From contig JAIQCW010000234.1 in the NCBI GenBank assembly GCA_020283715.1, forward strand, positions 1 through 64,000: a stretch of DNA of 64,000 bases, read 5' to 3'. The position numbers and the translations under genes were made by a program. Of this stretch, positions 1-11,449 are shown piece by piece; position 1 is the first letter of the stretch, and each line of letters starts with the position of its first letter. Source of the stretch: Cytauxzoon felis. Its lineage: Eukaryota; Apicomplexa; Aconoidasida; Piroplasmida; Theileriidae. A model generated the notes under the pieces. That model did not search any database. It saw nothing but the letters and a program-made list of their open reading frames with translations, and was not told the DNA's origin.

Positions 1-50
1 AAAACTAAATAGAAGAGGCGCCACGCCTAGTGGAAAGACCTCATTTGGAA
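1..50 (+). repeat. Palindromic repeat, 3' fragment, in exon
   Basis: R-core tail (AACTAAATAGAAGAGG), reversed pin A CCACGCCTAGTGG and a bracket variant. Cut by the window edge; translated in frame as part of the ATR-like protein. Confidence 0.8.
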
Positions 51-3000
51 TAGATGTTTCTAATAATAGATTGAGTTTGTTTAATTTCGTTCATTCGGAT
101 GATTTGTATAATTTTGTGGATGTATTGGAGTATCAATGTGAGTATATATATAATATATTTAGTATATATTTGGAAAAGTGTAATGATAATAGAATGATAA
201 ATGATGTATATAGTTTTATAGAGGATAATTTTATAAGGATATTAGATTTATTTATAACTGTATGGTTTAAAGATAAAGGTATGAATAGTATAATTAAAAA
301 AGGATATTTTATCCTGATATATTTTTATATAATGATAAATTAAGAGTTTATAATTGTATAGCTATATTAATGAAAATGTATAATGGATATTTAGATGTAT
401 ATTGTGATCGTATCATTGAAGTATTATTAATCTCTGAATCCATATCCGATACACTCTCATTATTACAATGCTGGCATATACTCTCCAATAAATTAAGCAA
501 TAATACTCTCTCCAAATACTACCCCGGAATCATCTATCATGTCATGAAACTTGAAACCAGCCGAAAATATAAAATGAAATCTAATCAACATGATGATATC
601 ACAACCGATAATTATACAACCTCTCCACCTGAGGTTACAACCACCTCATCTTCCACTAGGCGTGGAGCCTCTTCCAATTACCTATCCGTAAACGGTAGAG
701 CCACTCCCAGAGATCGTGGCGAAGAATCCGAGACGATCCATGGGAGTCGAGGGGAAGTAAATGAGAAGGCCACCACGGCGAGTGGAATGAAGAGTAGTAC
801 TGGACCTCGAGTGGAACCCGCAGCTGATCTCAGGGAAGCGGAGGGGGAAGTAAATAGAAGAGCTGACGGCAGGATGGACCTCAGGTGGAAAGACAAGGAA
901 AGGACCTCAGGTGGAATGGACAGTACTTCGTGTATTGATAATGATGTTTATAGATTGGTTGAGAGTATAATGATGGTGGATAGTAATGATGATATGGTGA
1001 TAAATAATAATTTGGAGTGTTATTCGATAATGTTGAGTGAGAATTATCCATATATAACAAAGGAATCATCAGCATTATCTGCATGTTATTTATTGAATAA
1101 GAATCCATTTATTATAAATAATAATATATTTAAATTGAATTCTATTAGATTAGCAAATTCAGCATTATTAATTATTAATGAATATTCTAATGATTTAAAT
1201 AAAAATCCCAACAATTTAACTATTTCATGTTGTAAAATATTGGGTTATATTAATTTTAATATTAAATTAATTAAAAGAAATATTAATTTAGATCTTATAT
1301 TAAATATTGATAATATATCAAGTGAATTATCTATTAAATTATTAATTAATTATCTTATACCCAATCTACATATACAAATTACACCATATTGTATACAAGA
1401 AATACTTAAATTCCTCAAATTACATTATACTACATCCGACCCCATAACATCTACAAATTGTTGGGATTTATTACCCCATGATATACAAATTAAATTAGAA
1501 CCATATAAGAAAACGAATTTTTTAAGAAATAAACAAATAGAATCTATAATAGAATCAAAATTAGAAGAAAATACAGTATTAGATATAAAATATCTTGTAT
1601 GGTGGTTATTAAAAATTATACCAAATACATGCCCAAATCTACAATTATATAAAGCTTGTGATCTAGCAATCATACAAATACCCTCAATCTTATCCTTCCT
1701 ACTACCACATATCATACACTCGTGTGTTATACACCTAACCACACAAGATTGTAATAAAATCGGTAAAAAAAATCGCAACACTATTATACAATACACTACA
1801 AAGAGATAGCAATACCTTTGGAATCAATTGGAAAACCACAAACACCACCAATCACAAATATACACATAATACACACAATCTACACACCACATGCCAAGTA
1901 TGTTGATACAAAAAATGAAGTTATCTCCACTCGAGGTTACAACCTTGTCATCCACTAGGCGTTCCACCTGAGGTCAGTCCTGCCGTCAGCTCTTCCAATT
2001 ACCTATCTCTAAAGAGAGAGCCACTCCCAGAGATCGTGGTGAAGGTAGTGATGGATCATCCATCATGGGAATGATGGAAGATGGTGCTAAGGATGTGTTG
2101 GATGTAACCTCAGGTGGAATACCCGTAGCTGATCTCAGGGAAGCGGAGGGGGAAGTAAATAGAGGAGGCATCCATGGCGAGTGGAAGACCTCGGGTATAA
2201 GTTGGAGAAGATAATGATTGGACCTCAAGTGGGGTGATCATTAATTGTTCATTTAATTTATTTATATATTATATTTTTTAGGCTATATTTAATTTGGTGG
2301 ATGAGTTGAAGTATTTTGTGGATCGTAATTCCCGTTTATTGGAGAAGTGTAAGGATGACGATGTGGAGATGATACATGACAATATAATGAAATTTAAATC
2401 GATATTGAATTGTATACCGGATTTATTGATAGCACATGCAGCTATATCATGTGGTTCATATGCTCGTGGTGTAATGATGATAGAATATCAATTAACATAT
2501 AATATATTATCATATGATTTTTCGAATCCATGTAATTCATTATGTAATATATCTAATTATAATACTGATGAATTTGAAATTATAAATTCATATGATATAA
2601 TATCATTATTATGTAGGGGTTATTATGGTTTATCAGAATTGGATATATTAATATGTATATGTAATTTAACAATAGATAAATATAATAATAATTTGTTGGG
2701 TAATAATATGATTTGTAGGGCATTTTCATTAGAATGTAAAGGACAATATAAAGAAGCTAATGAAATTTATAATAATTTATTAAAATCATCATATGATTAT
2801 AAATTATGGATCTCATGGTATCGTATTGTACAATTAGTTGGTCCTGATACATTTATAAAATTCCCTAAAATTAAAAATATATACGATAATGATGATCCAT
2901 TATATGCTGAAGCTATTACAGCATGTTGGAAATTATCATTATGGGATGAATTAGATTATATGTTAAATAAAAATGTTTTATTAGATATTAATACACCAAC

Positions 3001-6000
3001 CAATAAAAATATACATCATACACCATCACACATATCATCACTCAATTCATATCATTCATTACCTGGATTTATAATACCTCCTGTACGAAAACAAAATAAT
3101 AATGTCAATGATATGTTAACCATCCCACATATTACTAATTCACGTTCTATAAAAGGTCATACATCCTCTATCCAGACAGACAATAATGTAGGTGTTACAA
3201 TTGAGGTTACCTCCACAGAGATCCAATCCACATCTGTTCCACTCGCCACCACCGTTGGTCTTGCAGACAGCTCTTCTAATTTGCTATCCCCAAGGGCCAG
3301 AACCACTCCCAGAGATCGTGGTGAAGGTGTAGAGGATTGGACCTCAAGTGGAAAAAGATATAGATCCGCTTTAGATTATGACGGTAGAACGCCTAATAGT
3401 AAAGATATTGATAGGAATATCATCGATATTGAAATACCTGGGGATAATTATCCCCATGATATCAGAATCCCCCATATTTCGCCCCATAGTATTAAAATAC
3501 CCTCAGCTGATCTCAAGGAAACTAATGGGAAAGTAGTTAGAAGAAATATATTTAGAACGAATGAAATACCCTCAGTGGATATGGATTTATTTAATATAAA
3601 CTCACCGGAGATGACCATGTTATCTTGTAGGTCGTTATTATCTGATGCGACAACAAGTACCTTAGTGAAGGATGGACTATCAGATTTATTTTGGCCCACA
3701 TTATTGATGAAAGACTCAGTTGATGTTTGGTTTATGAATAGTATAGCACGATCACTTCTACTGATTGAAAAGAACGAGTATGATGAAAGTTTATTGATAA
3801 TTGATGATGGCTTAAAGAATCTTGTTCGACCATTAGGCCTAGCAATTAGAGAATCTATTGAAGTAGGATATAAATACTTGGAAAAAGTAACAATATTTAA
3901 CACCATAAGTATTATATTGGAATATTATAAAAATGGGGATTTTTCAGAAAGTGGGGAAATTAGTTTTGCACGTTCATTAATATCAAAGATAAGATTATTT
4001 ACTAATAATCATATAAATATATTAATAAATATATTGGGTATAGCAAAAGTAGTTTTAGAAATAGGTAATAAAATTATAGCCGCCACATATATTCTATTAT
4101 ATCTGAATAAAATATGTAGAGTAAATGATATAAATATTTATATACCCGGTTATATAACATTAAATCATATAATACAACCATTAAAATCTGATATTATATT
4201 AGAATATTCATTAACACTATATAAATCCGGTAATATCGAACAAGCTATCAATGAATTATCCAAAATTTCCGATACTAACCTCAATTGCCTCTATAATCTC
4301 ATAAAAATTTACTCCGAAACTAATCTCATCATACCCAAAGTTGCCGTCTCATATATGCATCAAATACTAGATATCTCACCCAAAAATTTCAAAGCCAATC
4401 TACTATATGCCAATTATCTCGATAAATTAATCGAATTCAGAATCAAAAATGCACAAAATATCAAAGTCGTCAATGAACATAATAAAAAAATACCAAACAA
4501 TAAAAATACCACACCCACACTCAGCGGAATCGATGGTATACCCGGTATTTTCACATTCATCCAACTCGTCACAATCACAATCTGCTCTTATCTACAAACA
4601 CTCAAATTCATCAATAATACACAAACAGATGATATGAAAAATACCACGTCCACCACTGTTCCACTCGCCTCCACCGAGGTCCAATCCGCATCTCTTCGTC
4701 CTGCTGTCAGCTCTTCTAATTTGTTATCTCTAAAGAGTAAATCCACTCCCGGAGATCGTGGCGGAGGTGGAGGTGTGGATGGAAAGGAGAGTAGGATTGG
4801 ACCTCAAGTGGAAGTGGAACCCGTAGCTGATCTCAGGGAAGCGAAGGGACAACTAAATAGAAGAGGCTGTCTGCAAGACAATATAAGGAAAATCCCCACA
4901 ACTAATACCGATAACAAAATTAAAGAAGATAAAATGGGGATATCTGGGGTTAAAAAACACTACAATCCGACTCAAACACATGATGGAAATAATAAACCAC
5001 AGAATTCTGTACCCTGTAGAACTAACAATGTCTACCCGGAGGAACGTGGTATATCTAATGGACCACAAGTGGAACCCGTAGCTGATCTCAGGGAAGCGAA
5101 GGGACAACTAAATAGAAAAGCCACCACGGCGAGTGGAATGACCTCAAGTGGAGGACAACACTTTGCTACTTCAGGTATTGAGTATGATGATAATATAATG
5201 GATGGTGATTATAATGATATGGACGATATGGATGACAGTATGGATATAATGGATATATTAACAAGGGTGATAACGATAATATGCTTTTATTGTACATCAA
5301 ATACTAAACAATTCTCATCGATTATACTAAATGATGACGTTTGTGAACTATTTTATAAAGTTTTAAATAAAAAATCAATAAATTCTCCAATATTTTCCCA
5401 TACTATTATTGGTACTCTGTACTCTCACAAGTCATCAGTAGATGCCAACATAAACTTCTAGGTACCACAATTTTCCAACCAATCATCGCCAAACTTACCA
5501 CACTCTACCCAAAACATACACTATGGTCAACAATGTACTTTGCACACTCATTATCAAGTATGTTTATACACATAAATTAAGCAACTCTTTCCAATGTCCA
5601 CTCGAGGTCCATCCTGCCGTCAGCTCTTCCACTCGCCGTGGAGGCCTCTTCTAATTGCCTATCTCTAAAGAGTATTGCCACTCCCGGAGATCGTGGCGAA
5701 TGTGTAGTAGATGTAACCTCAGGTGGAGAACGCGAAAGTGATCTCTGGGAACTTGAGGGGGAAGTAAATAGAGAAGCTGACGGCAGGACTGACTTCAGGC
5801 GGACAAGTACAGACCTCAATTGTAGCAGCTATTGCATTCTATATATATTTCTTTAGGTAAATGTCGTCAGACTCATAAGAATATAATGGAGTTGATTGGT
5901 GGTATGGGTAGTGATGTAATGTGTGTGATTGATAGTTATGATTGTATATTTCGTGAGATGCATAAGGTAGCTATGAATAGTGATATTTCATTATCTGAGA

Positions 6001-7214
6001 AATCGGCTAGGCGATTGGGTGATGTATATAGATTATTGAATAGTGATGGTATGAGAGGTATGATATTGATGCCTACAAAGGATCAATTAAGTTTTGATAA
6101 TATAAAGAATGGTAAAGAAATAGAGGTTATTAATGGTATGAGTGAGAATATAATTGTATTGAGATCTAAACAGAAACCAAAGAAGGTAACACTTATTGGT
6201 AATAATGGTATAGGTATAAATTTCCTTATAAAAAATGAGATGCGTGGTGATTTAAGAAAAGATATGAGAATGATGGAAGCTACAACTTATATTATAAGAT
6301 TAATAAAAATGTATAGATTTAATGTAACTTTACAAAGTTATTCTGTTATACCATTATCAGAAGTTTCTGGTATAATTGAATTTGTATCAAATATGTGTAC
6401 ATTAAGAATACTTGTAAATGATGAGCTTAAAAAAATTAATCCTAAAATAGAAATTGAGACAAGAATTGATATATCAAAATATTCTCAAGCTGTATCAGAA
6501 CGTAATTATAATGAATCATTAAATATTTTTAATAATTTATTAATTAAACGTCCACCAATTTTACATCGTGTACATTTTGATTTATTTAAAAAAGATCCAC
6601 AATTATGGTATAATACTAAAAAAAAATATATTTATACATGTGCTATGTGGAATATATTTGGTTATATTGTTGGATTAGGTGATAGACATGCTGAAAATAT
6701 CCTATTTAATATTAAAACTGGTGAAGTTATGCATGTAGATTTCGATTGCTTATTTGGTAAAGGTACATCATTATTAATACCTGAACTTGTACCTTTTAGA
6801 TTAACACAAAATTTGATATGTAATTTAGGTATCTGTGGTATATCAATTGATGGACCATATTATTCTGTATCACTTAAATTCCTTAAATTATTACATAAAA
6901 AACATCTCAAATTAACCGCCATTTTAATGAGTTTTGTATTCGATCCACTTATTGAATGGGATAATAATAATAATAACTGCCAAAAAGTACTCCAAATCGT
7001 ACAAGATAAACTACAAGGAATATTAAACGTTATCATACCCAATCTCGAAATCAATAATAAATACACCAATAATAATCATCAACATGATTTTAAAACATCT
7101 GAAATGATTGCAGAACCACTTGAACCCAAACAACAACTACAACAATTACTCAATGCCGCAACTACACCCATACACCTCTCCAAAATGTTCGTAGGATGGG
7201 CACCTTGGCTTTAA
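2..7214 (+). CDS. ATR-like phosphatidylinositol-3-kinase-related protein kinase (PIKK), 5' partial
   Basis: C-terminal part of a large DNA-damage checkpoint protein kinase. The last exon (5857-7214) carries the kinase domain: catalytic loop GLGDRHAENIL, metal-binding HVDFDCLFGKG, the ATR-type stretch VPFRLTQN, and a C-terminal FATC tail ending MFVGWAPWL. The ATR assignment rests on the resemblance of these blocks; upstream parts are helical HEAT/FAT-like. Suggested exons: 2-1897, 2282-5411, 5462-5557, 5857-7214; phases agree across the last three junctions. The introns at 1898-2281 and 5558-5856 (GTATGT...TTTAG) each hold a palindromic repeat; the one at 5412-5461 is 50 bases. The first exon is interrupted twice, at A-runs near 296-301 and 1765-1772, where one base restores the frame. 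Four repeat copies (1-50, 625-914, 3202-3560, 4650-5152) are read in frame. The gene starts before the window. Confidence 0.85.
625..914 (+). repeat. Palindromic repeat, full unit, in exon of ATR-like gene
   Basis: Complete unit bounded by brackets. It carries the cargo module GAGACGATCCATGGGAGTCG (read as ESETIHGSRGE) between the cores. Open in the host frame with no stop. Confidence 0.9.
1927..2232 (+). repeat. Palindromic repeat, full unit, in intron of ATR-like gene
   Basis: Sense-orientation unit that fills most of the intron 1898-2281. It carries the cargo module with CATCATGGGAATGATGG that recurs near 40850 and 43220. Confidence 0.9.
3202..3560 (+). repeat. Palindromic repeat, partly decayed, in exon of ATR-like gene
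   Basis: The left half is clear (3202-3356). The right half is diverged but recognisable by CAGCTGATCTCAAGGAAACT and AAGTAGTTAGAAGA. The reading frame is kept. Confidence 0.75.
4650..5152 (+). repeat. Palindromic repeat, extended unit, in exon of ATR-like gene
   Basis: One left half and two successive right halves, separated by about 190 bases of cargo that includes CTACCCGGAGGAACGTGG. Read in frame throughout. Confidence 0.85.
5598..5803 (+). repeat. Palindromic repeat, full unit, in intron of ATR-like gene
   Basis: Compact sense-orientation unit inside intron 5558-5856; its R-core is the variant GTGATCTCTGGGAACTTGAG. Confidence 0.85.
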
Positions 7215-7249
7215 TCTAATGTAATTTTAATATTCATTTGAATTTATAT

Positions 7250-8104
7250 TTATAGTAGTAGAATACATGATGAATTACCTTTAACAGCATTAAGTTCAGT
7301 TTTAAGTCTACCAAGATCACCTTGAGCTGGACTTTCTGGATTTATATTCTGAAGACCAGTATCTTCCTTCCATTCATTCCCTCTCGTATAATATTTCCAA
7401 CTACTACTAAACTTAACACAAACGATTAATGGGAATTCATGCTTAGTTACGTCACTAGTATGGTAATATACATAAACTGCTTTAACATCTGAAGTTTGAC
7501 CACCAGATTCTACTACACCCTTTAATTCCTGATCATTATGTTTAACTGAATTTAATGTGAATGTAGTAGTAGTAGCAGTATGCTTATATCTCACATAATC
7601 ATTTGGTACAGGATTACTAGTAGCCGCGCCAACCTTCTTTTCAACAATAATTCGTTTCTTACATCCATAAGGTTTAGTCTTATCAACTTTAATCTCAACC
7701 TCATTTTCAATTTTTGTAACAATAGCATTAAGTTCTTTATCAGTAGCACCTGTGATAGGTGTAGTTTCTTGATTTTTCCATTGGCTAGTTGACTGACTAG
7801 TGTCGGTGTTATAAAATATTTTATCACCATCCATAGCCTTAACCTTTAAAGCTCCTTTATTAGCGGTGTTCTTATAATAATACACTTCATAGACATCCGA
7901 AATATTACCTCCATCCAATGTACCGGTTTTACCAGTATCGTGAGTAATTGTTGCGTTCAATGTGAATTTCCCTCCAGCTGCTAATGAGTGGATGTAGAAG
8001 TTGAAATTAGAAACATCTCTCATTCTGGTAACTTTCATCTTATCACTTTCATAATATGCAGTTTGACCTACAGGAAGGTCAGCTCCTACCAAGGGTATTG
8101 TCAT
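7250..8104 (-). CDS. FAINT (DUF529)-like family protein, Theileria equi-type
   Basis: 284 residues with two related halves, each showing a FAINT-like pattern: a YKH or IHS start, FTLN, then VYVYYH or VYEVYYYK, a hydrophobic strand and a WKYY or tryptophan/lysine end. The wording (RYKHTATTTTFTLN, then ELKG, VYYH, WKYYTRGNEWKED) resembles the expanded Theileria equi-type family as I recall it. Such proteins are normally exported, but no signal peptide is visible after the start at 8104 (MTIPLVGADLPVG), so a first exon may be missing, or the protein is cytosolic. The C-terminus NSSCILLL is hydrophobic. The next gene upstream (8380-9240) is another family member on the same strand. Function unknown. 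Confidence 0.6.
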   Translation of the reverse strand: MTIPLVGADLPVGQTAYYESDKMKVTRMRDVSNFNFYIHSLAAGGKFTLNATITHDTGKTGTLDGGNISDVYEVYYYKNTANKGALKVKAMDGDKIFYNTDTSQSTSQWKNQETTPITGATDKELNAIVTKIENEVEIKVDKTKPYGCKKRIIVEKKVGAATSNPVPNDYVRYKHTATTTTFTLNSVKHNDQELKGVVESGGQTSDVKAVYVYYHTSDVTKHEFPLIVCVKFSSSWKYYTRGNEWKEDTGLQNINPESPAQGDLGRLKTELNAVKGNSSCILLL

Positions 8105-8379
8105 TAGGTAATATATAAATGATAAAAAACACTACAACTATCCGTTTGTCTCATATCTAATAATAATACTAACTATATATACTTCTATAAAATTATTAAA
8201 ATATTACACTTCAGTTATAAGTGTCAAATTACAGTCAATTATGTTACAGCTGTCTTCATATGACATTTAAAGTGTAATATTGTACAGATGTTTAAATCAT
8301 GGGAAATATCCCATTACGTTTTAGAGTTGTCATCTACTTTTATGTTAAACATTGAAGTATGTTGTTTGTCTTCATATTA

Positions 8380-9240
8380 TTAACTTCCAGAAGATTCTGA
8401 TTTAGCTTTTGTATCTTCAGCTAATTTTTTCAATCTGGCATCAAAATTTTCCTTTGAAATCATCTCAAAACAGTTACTGCTGTTCAATCCATAGTAAAAT
8501 ATCTTCATTTCTTTTGGATATTTTACATGTAATATTACTAAAGATGATACAGTTGGAGAAGAATAATAAACCTTGATATAATAGCATCCGCATACATAAT
8601 CTAGTAGTCTCCAAACCTGATTACCATTACCCTTAACCCTGATAATTCTAGTATTATCATCAACCGTAAATATATTTGAAAGTAACCAAGGTTCCTTTTC
8701 TTCAGTTCTTGTAACACCTTCAGGAACAGTTTTTTTTAAATCTATTTCAATTTCATGCGACTTTTTCTTCCCTTCCTTAACATATGCAACATATGCCTCA
8801 AATTCTACTTCCCTTACAATTTTTTCACCCTCCTTCAAGAGTTTGATCAGATATCCAACAATACCTTCATTAACTCTTTTCCATTCATTGTCAACGAGAA
8901 AGTAAGTTACCTCACCATTACTACAAAACCCATCTGAATATACCAAAGATACTATTATAGGTTCGTAGTCAGTAGATTTATTGGATTTAACCTCTATATA
9001 TTTGAACTTTTCATCTTCTTTAGGTTCATAAATCACTTTATTACCATCTACGAATTTACCAACTTTATACTTATTATTTGGTTTAATTTTATATATCACC
9101 ATAAAATTTTCCTCTCTATTAGTTACTTTAACTTGGTCTGTTTCCTCCCTTGTACGTATGTCCAAATCTACCGGTGTCTTGTTGGCTGCGATTGATTTAT
9201 ATTGACATAATATGATGACGATAAACGGAAGAATATACAT
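8380..9240 (-). CDS. Secreted FAINT (DUF529)-like protein
   Basis: 286 residues. The N-terminus MYILPFIVIILCQYKSIAA is a good signal peptide with a cleavage site near residue 19. Two FAINT-like segments follow, around residues 20-130 and 150-270, recognisable by alternating charged strands and the motifs VIYEPKEDEKFKYIEV and MKIFYYG. The charged tail DTKAKSESSGS has no membrane anchor or ER-retention signal, so export is likely. In Theileria, FAINT proteins are secreted into the host cell; the precise role of this one is unknown. ATG at 9238-9240 is the only start that keeps the signal peptide. Confidence 0.7.
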   Translation of the reverse strand: MYILPFIVIILCQYKSIAANKTPVDLDIRTREETDQVKVTNREENFMVIYKIKPNNKYKVGKFVDGNKVIYEPKEDEKFKYIEVKSNKSTDYEPIIVSLVYSDGFCSNGEVTYFLVDNEWKRVNEGIVGYLIKLLKEGEKIVREVEFEAYVAYVKEGKKKSHEIEIDLKKTVPEGVTRTEEKEPWLLSNIFTVDDNTRIIRVKGNGNQVWRLLDYVCGCYYIKVYYSSPTVSSLVILHVKYPKEMKIFYYGLNSSNCFEMISKENFDARLKKLAEDTKAKSESSGS

Positions 9241-10074
9241 GTTGTAAATGCGATGACAAATGATTGGGCTGCTGATATATTTATAAATGTATCGTCATAC
9301 TAGTGATGGAATGCGATGTTTTGTGGTTTGTATAAGACACCTACAACAACAGGCAAATAATTTAAGAATATATAGAATGAGAGTATAAGGTATATGTATG
9401 CAGTGGTATTAAAACGACAATGTTAAATTACACAAAACAACATCACAACATATTATATGGCATCGATTTATCGGAGATATTAATTCCTGGAAACTTAACA
9501 CCAATAATGGGGCATTTGCATAAATAATTACCGAGGTGACTCATGGTAGCCGAGGTGTATGAAAAAGGAATAGCTCTCTTCAAGAGTATATATAACATGT
9601 AATTCTGTACTGAAACTACGGGCTATATAGACCATGTGTTGATATATTAAGATATATCGTAATAATGCTATATTTTTCAATAATTGCGTAGCATTGCATT
9701 TGAAGTTAGTATTATGATATCTTGACTGCCATTACCCATATTAACTCTGCCTGTGTCACGTATATCCCTCATTCCGGCAAATACTTGTGATAAAATGAAA
9801 CTCAAAGATATAAACATAACAGTAACTGATGCCAATTATGAGTATTACAATTTTACACAAATATATGAAAGAAGTAACAGTGCTAATACAGTTACTGGTG
9901 CTCAAACTAATACTGATCCTTCCAGTACTGTTCCCGGTGGTACTAAAAAAATTACCAACAATAGTGTTACTGCTGGTAATCATTCCCAGAAAAATATACA
10001 ATACATAAGCTAAATATACAAGAGACACTAAAACAGAGAAAATTGGAGATGATTTAAAAATTAGATTAATTTAT
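9241..10074. other. Intergenic region, 834 bases
   Basis: AT-rich spacer between the FAINT-like gene and the SNIP1-like gene, both on the minus strand. Around 9753-10028 both strands are open but neither frame looks like a known protein. No palindromic repeat occurs here, unlike most spacers in the window. Confidence 0.5.
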
Positions 10075-11304
10075 TTATTCGTCTAGATTATATCCATGCT
10101 CTACGGATTTATCGTGGAGTAAAATGTATTCCCTCGATGATCTTCCGAATTTTAAAACATCCTTCTCCCTATTATTAATATTAAATCATTATCATTATAA
10201 CTTACCTTAATTCATAGTATCTGCATGGTTCAATCCTTTCATCATTTAAAAATGTACCATTTGTACTTTCTAAATCAATTAAATATGGCCTAATTTATCA
10301 TATAAATGATATACTAACATAAAAACATACGATATATCTTTAGTTTGATTGTTTATTTTATGCTGTATAACAGCATGTTGTTTAGATATTGTTGGATGAT
10401 AGAGATCTATATCGGCTACACGTTGATCTTTACCAATCAAATAGTGATCTTGTTTATCAATAGGTATAGTTTCTAAAATTTAATCATCATAAAAACACAA
10501 TCAAACAAACTTATTATCATAACTTCCTCTGTATTATCATCTTTTGGTTTAAATACAAATAATTTCCAACATTGTGTAGGCATCCTAGATTCAGGAGGCT
10601 TTGTATACTAAAATATATAATTATAATAATCAATCAAGTTATACATACTTTTAATGCGATTCCATTCTTCTGATTCGTTGCTGCCGCTAATAAACCAGAC
10701 GGCTCAAAATTAGGTTTTTCCTTTTCTATTATATAAATATTAACATAATCAATCTAAACTGAACTAGTATAGAACCACTATTCATCCTGCAGAGAGCTAT
10801 CCACACAAGGTCCTTTCCTTGTCTTGCAGACAGCTTCTCTATTTACCTCCCCCTTCGCTTCCCTGAGATCAGCTGCGGGTTCCACTTGAGGTCCAATCCA
10901 TACCTTCTATCGCCACGATCTCCGGGAGTGGCTATACTCTTTAGAGATAGGTAATTAGAAGAGCTGTCTGCAGGACCTCGGGTGGAGGCGAGTGGAACAG
11001 AGTCTGCAAGACAAGGAAAGTACCTCAGGTGGAATAGAGACTGCGTAAACTTCGATGTACAACATCTCATTAAGGTTGTTACAAACGCATTTATGTCGAT
11101 CCGTTTCAATATACCTAAAATTACATCATCTGTTTCATTAAATGTTACATTTCTTCCAGTATTGTATTGATCATCCTCGTCTTTGATTTTTACTTCGTAG
11201 TAGTCGTCGTATTCGGATTTAACTTCGTGTTTGATATCGAATTCTTCATCTTGATATTTATGTTTGACACGATAATTATCCTCCAATTTAATTCTTTTAG
11301 ACAT
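10075..11304 (-). CDS. SNIP1/Dawdle/Pml1-type FHA-domain protein
   Basis: Six exons give a 227-residue protein: 11304-11115, 10725-10649, 10607-10511, 10472-10331, 10289-10206, 10168-10075; all phases agree. The C-terminal FHA domain is unmistakable: YLIGKDQRVADI, HPTISKQHAVIQ, LIDLESTNGTFLND, RIEPCRYYELREKDVLKFG and SSREYILLH, which match the SNIP1 family almost block for block. PPESRMPTQCWKLF before it is also typical. SNIP1 relatives take part in pre-mRNA retention and splicing or small-RNA processing, binding phosphothreonine. The N-terminus is charged (KIKDEDDQY). The first intron (10726-11114) contains a repeat copy; the others are 37-42 bases. An open frame to 11394 would add an unlikely leader, so I prefer ATG at 11304. 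Confidence 0.85.
10775..11033 (-). repeat. Palindromic repeat, full unit, in intron of SNIP1-like gene
   Basis: Minus orientation, hence sense to its host gene. Bracket variants at both ends; pin B is the CTTGCAGACAG form on one side and CTGTCTGCAGGAC on the other. Confidence 0.85.
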
Positions 11305-11449
11305 TTTTTGTGATTTAAATGGAGGTGATGGTATCAATGATAACCTGTGGTGATTATGTGTATTAAGAAACGACTGAGGGGGATTCCCATACACATAGAT
11401 TGAATAAATGATGAATTGTTATACAAATTAAATGTGTATAAAATATATT

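Noticed and set aside
678..896. Antisense open frames over each repeat copy (for example 678-896, 17254-17697 region equivalents at 37254-37697, 40688-41005, 42293-42514).
   Set aside because: They follow from the palindromic repeat being stop-free on both strands; they stop at the repeat edges and encode the same antisense peptide each time.
1763..1809. A 41- or 47-base intron to explain the frame break near 1768 in the ATR-like gene.
   Set aside because: Either version leads into a frame that does not match the phase of the exon at 2282, whereas a one-base change in the A-run does.
5558..5856. Repeat copies as intron creators (introner elements).
   Set aside because: Donor and acceptor sites lie outside the copies in clearly non-repeat sequence, so insertion into existing introns fits better.
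9753..10028. Overlapping open frames on both strands between the FAINT-like and SNIP1-like genes.
   Set aside because: The plus frame starts with GTG and ends without splice context; the minus frame is a run of hydrophobic codons. Neither resembles a known protein or the neighbours.
11305..11394. Longer start for the SNIP1-like protein at 11394.
   Set aside because: It adds 30 residues without family resemblance, while the ATG at 11304 gives the usual basic start and fits all exon phases.
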